From positions 1-23,955 of IMG/VR virus record IMGVR_UViG_3300042691_009422: DNA of 23,955 nt. One strand, given 5' to 3'. Positions 7,348-13,883 of this stretch are shown here, one piece after another. Under the pieces are notes generated by a model that was not told the DNA's origin, ran no database searches, and was given only the letters and a program-made list of their open reading frames with translations. The position numbers and the translations under genes are program-made. Numbering within the stretch: position 1 is the first letter of the stretch; each line of letters begins with the position of its first letter. This DNA is from a virus.

Positions 7348-8856
7348 TTAATATTGAATTTGAAGTCCTCTGAATGTAGCTACTACACGAATTACTGTAG
7401 TGGATCCAGCAGTAGTGGGAGGAGTAAATTGTATTCTTAGGCTTTCGTTTGCGTCATTATTATCTATTGTAAAGACTCCAGTAGACATAGAAGCGTCTGC
7501 ATTAGTAGTTCCTATTTCTTGAACAGTTCCTACAAGTGAAGTAGTAGTTCCAATTCTTTTAATTGTAACTTTATAAGAAGTTGCTTCTACGGCTCCTACA
7601 GTTGTAGTTCCGTTACCTGTTACAGTACAAATGGCAGCTATTTCAATAGTTCCTTGCCAAAGAGCATTTGTAGCTGGAAGAATAGCAGCTATACTTGCTC
7701 CGTCAAGGAAAAGTTCTGTTTGTGCTGTTCCTGTTATTTCTCTACGCCAAATGAGTTCGTGTGCTTGTGCGTCTCCGAATATTCCTGCGCCTCCAAATCT
7801 TCCTGCTGCAAAAGCCTGTTGACCATACAGAGAAGCACTTGCTAAAGCACCTCCTTTTACAGTTGCATATTGAGCAGTAGCCCTACTCGCCCAACCTCCT
7901 GATACAGTGCTGTATTGAGCATTTGCTATATGGTCACCTCCTCCTGATATAACCGAGTTTACGCCTGATGCGGTATTCCTATCTCCTCCTCCAATGGCAG
8001 AGTTAAGCGCAGTTGCTAAATTCTGATACCCTCCGACAGATACTGAATAATTACCTGTCGCTTGGTTCAGAGCCCCTCCTCCAATAGTAGCCCAACCCGC
8101 ATTCGCTGTATTACTTTCCCCTCCTGCACAAACGCTATGACTACCTCCTGCTGTATTGCTTTGACCTGCTCCAACAAAACAGTATGTTCCACTTGCATTT
8201 GAAGCACCTCCTGCAATACAACTCCAACTCCCCCCTGCTGTATTAAAGCCTCCTGATAAAACAGCAGTCCCATCTGCTCCTGCACTAGCCGTATTAAAAT
8301 ACCCTCCTCCAACTACACTATAAAAACTTCTTGACGCATTACCAATCCCACCCCCTGAAAATGCTTGAGTTCCCGATGCTAAATTCCCATTACCTCCCCC
8401 TACAAAACTATCTGTACCTGATGCCGTATTCGACTGACCACCACCTATAAAAGAGTTGCTGCCACTTGCTGTGTTAGAAGTTCCTGATACAATACCCGAA
8501 CTGCCACCACTCGCCAATAAAGAAGCACCTGCTCCAACAAAACTATTGTTACCTGAAGCACGGTTATTTATGCCCCCTGTAATTACACTATAATTTCCAC
8601 TTGCAACTTGGTTGGCATTGTTTCTTCCCATTTGTAAATCAACAGCGTTCTGCCCTCTTGAATTTCCACCTACCGTTGTTCCTGTGGGTATTTGAGCCAA
8701 AATAGCTCCTGTTCCTTTAGGTTGAAATACAACAGACACATTAGCATCTGCTACTTTAGGAGTAAAAGATACATTAGTTTGTGTTGCGGTTGAGTAATTC
8801 TCAAGCCAAAATTTTAATCCTCCTCCTCCAGAGAAAGAAACCATTGCACATTCCAT
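7348..8856 (-). CDS. Tail fibre/adhesin with YadA-type head repeats
   Basis: 502 residues. After a short N-terminus (FSGGGGLKFWLENY), residues about 77-355 consist of roughly 17-18 units of 14-15 residues with the pattern SGxxSxVxGGxxNxA, the left-handed parallel beta-roll repeat of trimeric autotransporter heads (YadA/Hep_Hag). Residues about 360-502 form a beta-rich C-terminal domain (HELIWRREITG near its start, VATFRGLQIQY at the end), probably the tip or a trimer-assembly domain. There is no signal peptide or membrane anchor, so this is a virion fibre rather than a surface autotransporter. The start at 8856 is one base from the upstream stop; a second Met at residue 5 is possible. Likely role: host attachment. 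Confidence 0.85.
   Translation of the reverse strand: MECAMVSFSGGGGLKFWLENYSTATQTNVSFTPKVADANVSVVFQPKGTGAILAQIPTGTTVGGNSRGQNAVDLQMGRNNANQVASGNYSVITGGINNRASGNNSFVGAGASLLASGGSSGIVSGTSNTASGSNSFIGGGQSNTASGTDSFVGGGNGNLASGTQAFSGGGIGNASRSFYSVVGGGYFNTASAGADGTAVLSGGFNTAGGSWSCIAGGASNASGTYCFVGAGQSNTAGGSHSVCAGGESNTANAGWATIGGGALNQATGNYSVSVGGYQNLATALNSAIGGGDRNTASGVNSVISGGGDHIANAQYSTVSGGWASRATAQYATVKGGALASASLYGQQAFAAGRFGGAGIFGDAQAHELIWRREITGTAQTELFLDGASIAAILPATNALWQGTIEIAAICTVTGNGTTTVGAVEATSYKVTIKRIGTTTSLVGTVQEIGTTNADASMSTGVFTIDNNDANESLRIQFTPPTTAGSTTVIRVVATFRGLQIQY
7790..8628 (-). repeat. Coding repeat array, YadA-head units
   Basis: About 17-18 diverged 42-45 base units within the fibre gene, each encoding a 14-15 residue beta-roll turn. 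On the plus strand this shows as recurring blocks of CCTCCTCC and GCTGTATT. Units have diverged at synonymous sites, which argues for an old array rather than recent slippage. Confidence 0.75.
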
Positions 8857-8857
8857 C

Positions 8858-9292
8858 TTAGTAAATATAAATAAGTTTAACTGTACCTCCTACTGCGGTA
8901 ATTGTCAAGGTCTGAGAATTAAGCGCAGTAAAAGAAAGGTTTCCGTTACTTTCAAAAGTATTAGTAGTGACTCCATTAGATATTTGAATAGTAGCGCCTG
9001 TTCCTAGTTCCCAAGCAAAGCTATGTACTGAATTAGGTACAAAAGTTTGAGTTCCAGCAGCAGCTATAGATACACTACTCATTTGGTTGTAGCTACCTCC
9101 ACCACTAAGGGCATCTAAAATATCTTGAAGTAGTTCTTCTACTCCGTCTACTTCTAGTTCAATGTCTCCTACGTTAATATCAATATCGTTTACTGCTCCT
9201 GTTAGGCAGCAGAGCTGATCATAAATAGCTCTAAGTTTTTTATTTGACTCATTTATCCCATCTGTTGGGTTGGTCATTTTTTTATTTTGCAT
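8858..9292 (-). CDS. Small virion/fibre protein with shared N-terminal module
   Basis: 144 residues. Residues 1-30 (KKMTNPTDGIN, then NKKL and DQLCC) match the start of the 440-residue virion protein at 10820-12142, so both carry the same N-terminal module. Next comes an acidic helical stretch (DIELEVDGVEELLQDIL) and a Gly-rich hinge. The C-terminal half is a small beta domain (residues 70-144). It ends one base before the fibre ATG and starts five bases after the 77-residue gene. Probably a fibre or connector component. Start could be Met1 or Met6, and both Mets exist in the paralogue too. Confidence 0.72.
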   Translation of the reverse strand: MQNKKMTNPTDGINESNKKLRAIYDQLCCLTGAVNDIDINVGDIELEVDGVEELLQDILDALSGGGSYNQMSSVSIAAAGTQTFVPNSVHSFAWELGTGATIQISNGVTTNTFESNGNLSFTALNSQTLTITAVGGTVKLIYIY

Positions 9293-9297
9293 ATCTT

Positions 9298-9531
9298 TTA
9301 ATTTGTAAATTCTATTTCAAATTCAGAAGGAGGGCCTAATACTTCTAAAAGACTATCATCATGAAGAATAAACCAAAAAGGAGTATCAGGTCCTAAACTG
9401 TAGTAATAAGTTGTCCAAGTTGTAGTTACACTTGTTGGGCTTGAAGGTATACCGTAATAAGCATTGCAAAGATCTACAGCATCTTGCGCTGCTTGTTCTG
9501 TAAGATATTTATATCCTTTAATAGATTCCAT
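9298..9531 (-). CDS. Hypothetical fibre-cluster protein, 77 residues
   Basis: No named family. Begins MESIKGYKYLTEQAAQDA, followed by CNAYYGIPSSP and a Trp/Tyr-rich centre (TTTWTTYYYSLGPD). Proteins with a KYLTEQ helix and YYGIP are typical of small genes beside phage fibres, perhaps acting as fibre chaperones or tip subunits, but this is memory-based and not certain. Its start overlaps the upstream gene's end by 14 bases. Confidence 0.68.
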   Translation of the reverse strand: MESIKGYKYLTEQAAQDAVDLCNAYYGIPSSPTSVTTTWTTYYYSLGPDTPFWFILHDDSLLEVLGPPSEFEIEFTN

Positions 9532-10333
9532 AATAATTGTTTATTTGGGTTTGAATTGCAACTCTACTACTAGTCATATCCATAGGATAATTTATATATT
9601 CTTGAAAAAAGCCTTGAAGTCTATTAAACTGAAGTCCCCCATGTGCTCCAAGAGTTAATCCGTTTCTAACATTAGTGCCTATATTTTTAGTTACTTCGGT
9701 GTTATCTACTTTAATTAATGAATTAGCTCCATTAGTAATTGCAGTTAATAAATGCTGTTGATTTAATGGAAATATTCCTGAAGCAATGTCTATATTTCCA
9801 GCAAATACTCTTAAATCTCCTGGGGTATTTGTTGTCCAAATACTTATATTGTTGGTGTTGTTTCCGTCTGATATTATACAGTTAATTACATTAGCTCTTA
9901 CAACCATAAATTGACTATCAACAATTCCTCCTGTAAAAGAGTTTGTTTTTAGGTAAGCAAAATTGTTTAAATATTCTAAAGAAGGCTTACCATTTAAGGT
10001 AGATACACTTGAGATAGAATAAATTAAAGGCTGTTGAGAAGCTGTAAAGTTGTATGCAACCCTTGAGTTTGAAGATTGGTCATACCACATTGTTACCCAT
10101 CCAGTAGTTCCACTACAGAACGCAGACAAACTTGCAACATCTAAAAAATCTCCGGAGAATCCAATATCTTGTTCTGTATTATCGCTAGCTCTTCTTACAC
10201 GGATAGCACTTCCTGAGTAGGTGCTACTGAGTTTTCTTAAAGAAAAAGCAGCGTCAGCTCCTGGATACAAATCTAAAAGATAAGTATAAGGAGCTGAGTT
10301 AGGGATTATTATGCCGTGAGTAGATAGTATCAT
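9518..10333 (-). CDS. Virion lectin-like protein, arabinofuranosidase-B/LamG-type fold
   Basis: 271 residues. The start contains AFSLRKLSSTYSGSAIRVRR, EQDIGFSGDFLDVASL and WVTMWYDQSSNS, the well-known signature of arabinofuranosidase-B-like concanavalin-A/lectin domains in Bacteroidota phages and secreted proteins. The remainder is a beta sandwich (KPSLEYLNN, HLLTAITNGANSLIKVDN, GLTLGAHGG). Likely a sugar-binding part of the tail that recognises capsular or cell-surface glycans; hydrolase activity is not implied, since no catalytic residues can be assigned with confidence. It lies between two other fibre-type genes in the same transcript. Confidence 0.8.
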   Translation of the reverse strand: MILSTHGIIIPNSAPYTYLLDLYPGADAAFSLRKLSSTYSGSAIRVRRASDNTEQDIGFSGDFLDVASLSAFCSGTTGWVTMWYDQSSNSRVAYNFTASQQPLIYSISSVSTLNGKPSLEYLNNFAYLKTNSFTGGIVDSQFMVVRANVINCIISDGNNTNNISIWTTNTPGDLRVFAGNIDIASGIFPLNQQHLLTAITNGANSLIKVDNTEVTKNIGTNVRNGLTLGAHGGLQFNRLQGFFQEYINYPMDMTSSRVAIQTQINNYYGIY

Positions 10334-10337
10334 AAGA

Positions 10338-10790
10338 TTATACAGTTATATCTCCAAAAAGGTAAGCTTCAGTTGGAGAAATAAAAACCAAAGTAGCTCC
10401 ACTGTATTGAGCAGCTAATTTGTCTTTACCTCCATTACTACGAATAGTCATTCCTATTCCAGCTAAAACTGTAGTTTGTCCAGCTCCATATTGAGAGATA
10501 AGAATCTGTTGTCCTGCAGTAAATACGTTAGCAGGTACAGTTAGATTATTAGCTGAACCTACATTCATTTCTACCATTTTATCTGCGTCTGCAGCTTGTA
10601 AAACATAAGAAGCGGTCTGACGATTAAATGTAATAATCTTGGAAGTCTTAGAATCTATCTGAGTTTGAAGATTGGTTATGTCTTCGTTTGTGTTTTTAAT
10701 GACATAGTTTACATGTCCAATCTTTGCAGGACCATTATCTCCGAAGAGTTGTTCGTACTTGCGGAAATTTTTTACGTCAATATAGTTCAT
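10338..10790 (-). CDS. Fibre/virion protein with coiled-coil neck and beta tip domain
   Basis: 150 residues. Residues 1-25 form a charged N-terminus (FRKYEQLFGDNG), and 30-50 a short coiled coil (TNEDITNLQTQIDSK). Residues about 58-150 form the small beta domain common at the ends of phage fibres (family form: ADADKMVEMN, then LTVPAN, GQQILISQYGAGQTTV and SPTEAYLFGDI). It resembles a trimeric short fibre subunit or decoration protein. It starts after a 30-base A/T-rich gap below the 440-residue protein and ends four bases from the lectin-like gene. Confidence 0.72.
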   Translation of the reverse strand: MNYIDVKNFRKYEQLFGDNGPAKIGHVNYVIKNTNEDITNLQTQIDSKTSKIITFNRQTASYVLQAADADKMVEMNVGSANNLTVPANVFTAGQQILISQYGAGQTTVLAGIGMTIRSNGGKDKLAAQYSGATLVFISPTEAYLFGDITV

Positions 10791-10819
10791 TTTTATTTAT
10801 TTAGTTTTAAGTTTAAGTT

Positions 10820-12142
10820 TTATCGGCTTATTTCTTCCCAATCAATTGAAGCAAACACACTTTCACCTCCAGAAGTAGAAGCCACAGCTACTTCAAGTAC
10901 AAATTCATAAGGTACCCCAGTAAGTCCGTTTCTTTCTAATTGGTTGGAAAAAAGAGCTTCTTTTAATATATTAAGTGCAGGAGAAGCTTGGTTAGAAGAA
11001 TTAATATAACCGCTAGCTAAAATTCTTCCTCCTGCTACACTTGTTCCAGTTAAATTATACTGAACAGAAGAATCAGGAGAAGCATCAACCCAAGAACCTC
11101 CTGTAATAGTAGCCCCTCCATTTACTAATCTCCAAGCATAATTTTTACCATTTCCAGTACCTAAAAGAGAAATAGCAGTAATAATTACAATAGCATCAAG
11201 TCTAGCTGCCTTTAACTTAATCCCTACTATAGGATAATAAGTACCGGCTACTGCAAAAGTTCTAGGAGTAAGAATAGGAGTTCCTATAGAACGTTGTTCT
11301 CCTCTAAGTTCGTATCCTCCTTCAGAGATTACTGTAGAACAGATTTGTTTTAACGTAGAAGCTCCAGAAGTATCGGCTGTGTTCTCAATTTCATAACGGA
11401 GAGGAAGCGAAGCAGTAGTAATATAAGTACTAGGAATTACATTGGCGTGGTGGAATGTATGACAAACAATAAACTGTCCGTTAATTACAAATCCTAATCT
11501 AACAGAACCAACACCTAACCATTCAAGATCCATCCATAGAATCTGAGCTTTAGTTAAATCTAAAGTAATTCCACTAGCTCCAGAACCGTCTAGTCTATCT
11601 CCGTTCCAATCAGCTTGAACAACAGGAGTTTCAACAATTGATCCTGTTATAAAACTTCTTTTTATAAAAGCTACAGTAGAATCTTCTTGCTCTAGATAGA
11701 AACCATTTTCATCTCCGTAGTAACCTACACGCTGAGTAAGTCCTGTTTTAGCAGAACTCATTACAAACGTATTAAGAACTAAAAGAGATTTACCTGGTTG
11801 GTAAGAGAAAGTTTTAATTGTCTCTCTGATTACCGAGGAACCAGAAGATACGGTTACACTAAGATCAATTAAGCCTTGGTTAGAGTTAAATACAGCTGTA
11901 CCGCCTGTAGCAGTAGCTGTAGCCCACAAACCGTTATCATCGAATCTGTGGCTTGAATCAAATAAAGTAAAAGGCTCACTAACACGAAGACGACCAAACG
12001 AATCTAATTGAGGTCCAGCAGCTATAGGAACACCTGTAATAAGGTTGTCGTTGATACAACAGAGTTGATCTTCAACCGTGCTTAACTGCTTATTAGTCTG
12101 GTTAATCCCATCAGTGGGATTAGTCATCTTCTTATATCTCAT
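10820..12142 (-). CDS. Large virion structural protein, 440 residues
   Basis: Residues 1-31 carry the same module as the protein at 8858-9292 (KKMTNPTDGIN..NK.L....DQLCC). From about residue 45 the sequence FGRLRVSEPFTLFDSSHR, then PGKSLLVLNTFV, GLTQRVGYYGDENG and LEWLGVGSVRLGFVI are recognisable from virion proteins of several tailed phages whose role is described only as structural. The C-terminal 130 residues look like an added beta domain. It is the first gene after its own TTGAC promoter, with about a 40-base leader holding a small hairpin. Probably a tail-tip or appendage protein. Confidence 0.75.
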   Translation of the reverse strand: MRYKKMTNPTDGINQTNKQLSTVEDQLCCINDNLITGVPIAAGPQLDSFGRLRVSEPFTLFDSSHRFDDNGLWATATATGGTAVFNSNQGLIDLSVTVSSGSSVIRETIKTFSYQPGKSLLVLNTFVMSSAKTGLTQRVGYYGDENGFYLEQEDSTVAFIKRSFITGSIVETPVVQADWNGDRLDGSGASGITLDLTKAQILWMDLEWLGVGSVRLGFVINGQFIVCHTFHHANVIPSTYITTASLPLRYEIENTADTSGASTLKQICSTVISEGGYELRGEQRSIGTPILTPRTFAVAGTYYPIVGIKLKAARLDAIVIITAISLLGTGNGKNYAWRLVNGGATITGGSWVDASPDSSVQYNLTGTSVAGGRILASGYINSSNQASPALNILKEALFSNQLERNGLTGVPYEFVLEVAVASTSGGESVFASIDWEEISR

Positions 12143-12162
12143 AACTTTACGGATTATAAAAT

Positions 12163-12179
12163 CCCGCCCAAGAGGGCCA
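12163..12179 (-). other. Small GC-rich hairpin in the leader of the 440-residue gene
   Basis: GCCC / GGGC stem of four pairs around a four-base loop, in an otherwise AT-rich leader between the promoter and ATG 12142. It has no T tract, so it is not an obvious terminator. It might stabilise the leader or slow read-through. Weak evidence, mainly noted for its base composition. Confidence 0.3.
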
Positions 12180-12186
12180 ATTATGC

Positions 12187-12216
12187 CAAAGATAAACTTT
12201 TTCTAAAAAAAGTCAA
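12187..12216 (-). promoter_or_regulatory. Bacteroidota-type promoter for the fibre genes
   Basis: On the minus strand TTG (12216-12214, within CTTGACTT), a 19-bp spacer, then TATCTTTG (12194-12187). It lies in the gap between the endolysin stop and the 440-residue gene and shares -33 sequence, spacing and -7 form with the promoter at 16799-16828. Transcription should begin near 12181. Confidence 0.75.
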
Positions 12217-12224
12217 GAGAAATT

Positions 12225-12848
12225 TTATACTTCAAACAAAGTATAATCTATGAATTGTCCGTTGGTAAATAACTTACAAACTTCAAACCACATAGCATCT
12301 TGAACTATGTTACATCCTGCACTAAAGCCGTTAATAAACGCAGCTATTCCTCCTCTGTGAAGATTGATTCCAAAGAGTCCAAATTGAGTTACTAATTTGT
12401 CAATAAGTCTATCTTTGTTTCCGTCCCGGTAAATAGTAATAGGTCTTACTTGCATAAAGTAAGGAGCATTTAACCAAAGGAATTTCCAGTTTTTATTAGT
12501 CACAAACTGGTGTGCTCCAATAATCTGCTGTTCAGCTGCTATTGCGGTTCCTGTAATTCCTCCTACAGTCAAAGGGTTAAACACATAATAGTCTCCTGCA
12601 GTAGTAGAACATGGAAGAGCCATAACACAATTACCTCCTTTATAAACTGCTACAAAGTCATCAAAGGTATTAGTTAAGTTTTTGTCTGTTCTAATCCAAA
12701 CAAGTCCGTCAGTAGGCATACGCCACTTTCTCTTAGTTAGGTTAGACTTTACATATTCGTGTAAAGCAGCTAAACTCTTAGGGCCTATTATTCCGTCAGT
12801 GGTAAGAGAGGCTCCGTTTGCGTTTAAGATTTCTTGTAAACGTTTCAT
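12225..12848 (-). CDS. Putative endolysin: peptidoglycan-binding plus L,D-transpeptidase-like domain
   Basis: 207 residues. The N-terminus is a peptidoglycan-binding repeat: LQEILNANG, then TDGIIGPKSLAALHEYV (about residues 4-33), the PG_binding_1 pattern. The C-terminal domain has GINLHRGG (H164) and, 12 residues on, SAGCNIVQD (C179), resembling the His and Ser/Thr-x-Gly-Cys catalytic motif of YkuD-type L,D-transpeptidases, with C179 as candidate nucleophile. No lysozyme, amidase or CHAP motif is seen. There is no signal peptide, so it would rely on a holin. It starts one base inside the stop of the small membrane protein upstream (TAATG), a normal holin-lysin pairing. Likely a cell-wall enzyme for lysis, though a virion-borne role is also possible. 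Confidence 0.68.
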   Translation of the reverse strand: MKRLQEILNANGASLTTDGIIGPKSLAALHEYVKSNLTKRKWRMPTDGLVWIRTDKNLTNTFDDFVAVYKGGNCVMALPCSTTAGDYYVFNPLTVGGITGTAIAAEQQIIGAHQFVTNKNWKFLWLNAPYFMQVRPITIYRDGNKDRLIDKLVTQFGLFGINLHRGGIAAFINGFSAGCNIVQDAMWFEVCKLFTNGQFIDYTLFEV

Positions 12849-13057
12849 TACTCGGTTTTTTTACCTGCGAATTTTTCAACTACTGTTCCAAAAATTGCAG
12901 AAATGGTTATGAATTCAACAGCAGAAATGGCTTCTGGTTTTACACTTTCTTTACAAGTAAAAAGAAAAACTAAAAGACAAAGAAAGCCAAGAGTTCCAAG
13001 TACTCTTTTGTGGGAAGTTCCTCCGTCGGCTACAAACATTGATTTTATAAAGTCCAT
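12848..13057 (-). CDS. Small holin-like membrane protein, 69 residues
   Basis: Two hydrophobic segments (GTLGFLCLLVFLFTC, about residues 21-35, and ISAVEFITISAIFGTVV, about 44-60) flanked by a charged N-terminus and a basic C-terminus (EKFAGKKTE). Size, topology and position directly upstream of the endolysin with a one-base TAATG overlap fit a class II-like holin. It is the first gene of the transcript from the promoter at 13071-13100, with a leader of only about 8 bases. Confidence 0.65.
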   Translation of the reverse strand: MDFIKSMFVADGGTSHKRVLGTLGFLCLLVFLFTCKESVKPEAISAVEFITISAIFGTVVEKFAGKKTE

Positions 13058-13070
13058 AATTAAGTTTATC

Positions 13071-13100
13071 CAAATATAATATTTTTAGCAAAAAAGTCAA
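13071..13100 (-). promoter_or_regulatory. Bacteroidota-type promoter for the lysis genes
   Basis: Minus strand TTG (13100-13098, within CTTGACTTTTT), a 19-bp spacer, then TATATTTG (13078-13071). It sits between the terminator at 13119 and ATG 13057, so it can start the holin-endolysin transcript independently of the upstream gene. Confidence 0.75.
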
Positions 13101-13118
13101 GTTTAGGGGTAAAGAAAA

Positions 13119-13145
13119 ACCCCTAATGGGTTATTAGGGGTTTTC
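13119..13145 (-). terminator. Intrinsic terminator of the 84-residue gene
   Basis: Eight-base stem CCCCTAAT / ATTAGGGG (13120-13127 and 13133-13140) around a five-base loop. On the minus strand it is followed by TTTTTC and on the plus strand by TTTT, so it can stop transcription in both directions. It lies 50 bases past the stop of the gene at 13194 and just before the lysis promoter. Confidence 0.85.
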
Positions 13146-13193
13146 ACAAACACAAAATGTAATCAATGGATACTATCCAAGGAGGGGTTCTAA

Positions 13194-13448
13194 TTAGATA
13201 ACTGCACCTTCTATTTCAGGAGCTTCGGTAGGAAGTTCTCCTTTAGTAGCAATTCCGCCTTCAAGCATACGCTTCAAAATATCTTGACTAGCTTGCAAAG
13301 CAGGAATATAAAGTTCTTGCAAATCTTTAATGCTAAGTTGCGCTTGAGGGATTTCACACGAAGAAGCAAGACGAATTAGGAATTCAAACTCTCTGCCTGT
13401 TACTTCGATTTTGGCTTCTGGAGACCAACTGATTTTTTCTTGTTCCAT
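13194..13448 (-). CDS. Hypothetical protein, 84 residues, monocistronic
   Basis: No recognised family. The start is ATG 13448 (MEQEKISW); an upstream extension to 13499 would cross the promoter and is rejected. The sequence is soluble and acidic: a beta-like WSPEAKIEVTGREF is followed by helices (EFLIRLASSCEIPQ, SIKDLQELYIPAL, SQDILKRMLEGG) and a Pro/Glu tail. It is framed by its own promoter and its own strong terminator, so it is transcribed alone. It is divergent from the GroES trio. This isolated, divergent arrangement would fit a regulator, but there is no DNA-binding motif I can name. Confidence 0.78.
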   Translation of the reverse strand: MEQEKISWSPEAKIEVTGREFEFLIRLASSCEIPQAQLSIKDLQELYIPALQASQDILKRMLEGGIATKGELPTEAPEIEGAVI

Positions 13449-13480
13449 AAATTTTAAATTGATTTTTTGCTTTTTAGTTA

Positions 13481-13515
13481 TTTGCAAATATAATACCAAC
13501 TGCCTATATTTGCAA
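13481..13515. promoter_or_regulatory. Symmetric bidirectional promoter
   Basis: Two complete promoters share one 35-bp stretch. Plus: TTG 13482-13484, 20 bp, TATATTTG 13505-13512. Minus: TTG 13515-13513, 20 bp, TATATTTG 13492-13485. The elements fall in a perfect 11-base inverted repeat, TTGCAAATATA (13482-13492) and TATATTTGCAA (13505-13515), so the -33 of one direction lies inside the -7 of the other. It drives the 84-residue gene leftward and the GroES trio rightward. Confidence 0.78.
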
Positions 13516-13531
13516 TATTAAAAAATAAAAA

Positions 13532-13879
13532 ATGAGACACGTAGAAAAAGCCTACAATAAATTTGTAGAACAAACTACAGGCGAAATTCCTGTAATTCTT
13601 GATTACATTCAGCTTGAAAATGTTGAAGATGTACAAGGAGTTGCTCCAATCGTTAAGTTCACTATTCAGTCTGATCCTATTGGAGAAGTCGGAGTAAATG
13701 GATGCCAAGCACTTGATATGCTTAAGTATGTTAAGTGTTTGTTCGAAAGTTTAAACGATGCTTACCCAAGTGATTACAATGTGACTACAATTGCACACAT
13801 TGAAAATGCTATCAATGCACAGCATCTAAGAACTCAAGATAGATTAAAAAGAGGAGTAGAAGGTAAAAATATTGCATAA
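13532..13879 (+). CDS. Conserved-looking small phage protein, 115 residues, RGVEG C-terminus
   Basis: First gene of the GroES trio. No named domain. The C-terminus INAQHLRTQDRLKRGVEG resembles the tail of a widespread class of short phage proteins that end in RT..R..RGVEG. The middle (KFTIQSDPIGEVGVNGCQAL, then DMLKYVKCLFESLNDAYP) is a strand-helix arrangement suggesting a small ligand- or protein-binding fold. Biochemical role unknown. It starts about 15 bases after the predicted transcription start, in A-rich sequence. Whether it is related to any anti-defence protein cannot be settled by eye. Confidence 0.75.
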   Translation: MRHVEKAYNKFVEQTTGEIPVILDYIQLENVEDVQGVAPIVKFTIQSDPIGEVGVNGCQALDMLKYVKCLFESLNDAYPSDYNVTTIAHIENAINAQHLRTQDRLKRGVEGKNIA

Positions 13880-13883
13880 GCCC

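Noticed and set aside
7631-7845. Two plus-strand frames opposite the fibre C-terminal domain
   Set aside because: Antisense to a well-supported gene. Composition is Ser/Ala/Cys-rich as expected from antisense reading, with no promoter.
8067-8312. 81-residue minus-strand frame rich in Gln, Leu and Val inside the fibre gene
   Set aside because: It is a frame-shifted reading of the repeat array and its periodicity merely mirrors the fibre repeats. It has no own start region.
7790-8628. CRISPR array
   Set aside because: The repeat period is 42-45 bases but units are diverged and continuous in one coding frame with no unique spacers, so it is a protein repeat.
7348-10333. Diversity-generating retroelement acting on the fibre or lectin-like gene
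   Set aside because: No reverse transcriptase gene and no template/variable repeat pair are visible in the window.
10665-10910. 81-residue plus-strand frame spanning two minus-strand virion genes
   Set aside because: It runs antisense across the gap between two supported genes and has no recognisable domain or promoter.
13120-13140. Palindrome at 13120-13140 as an attachment site or operator
   Set aside because: Placement right after a stop codon, the T tracts on both sides and the stem-loop size fit a terminator better.
13449-13499. N-terminal extension of the 84-residue protein up to position 13499
   Set aside because: It would run through the -7 element of its own promoter, so the codons would not be transcribed.
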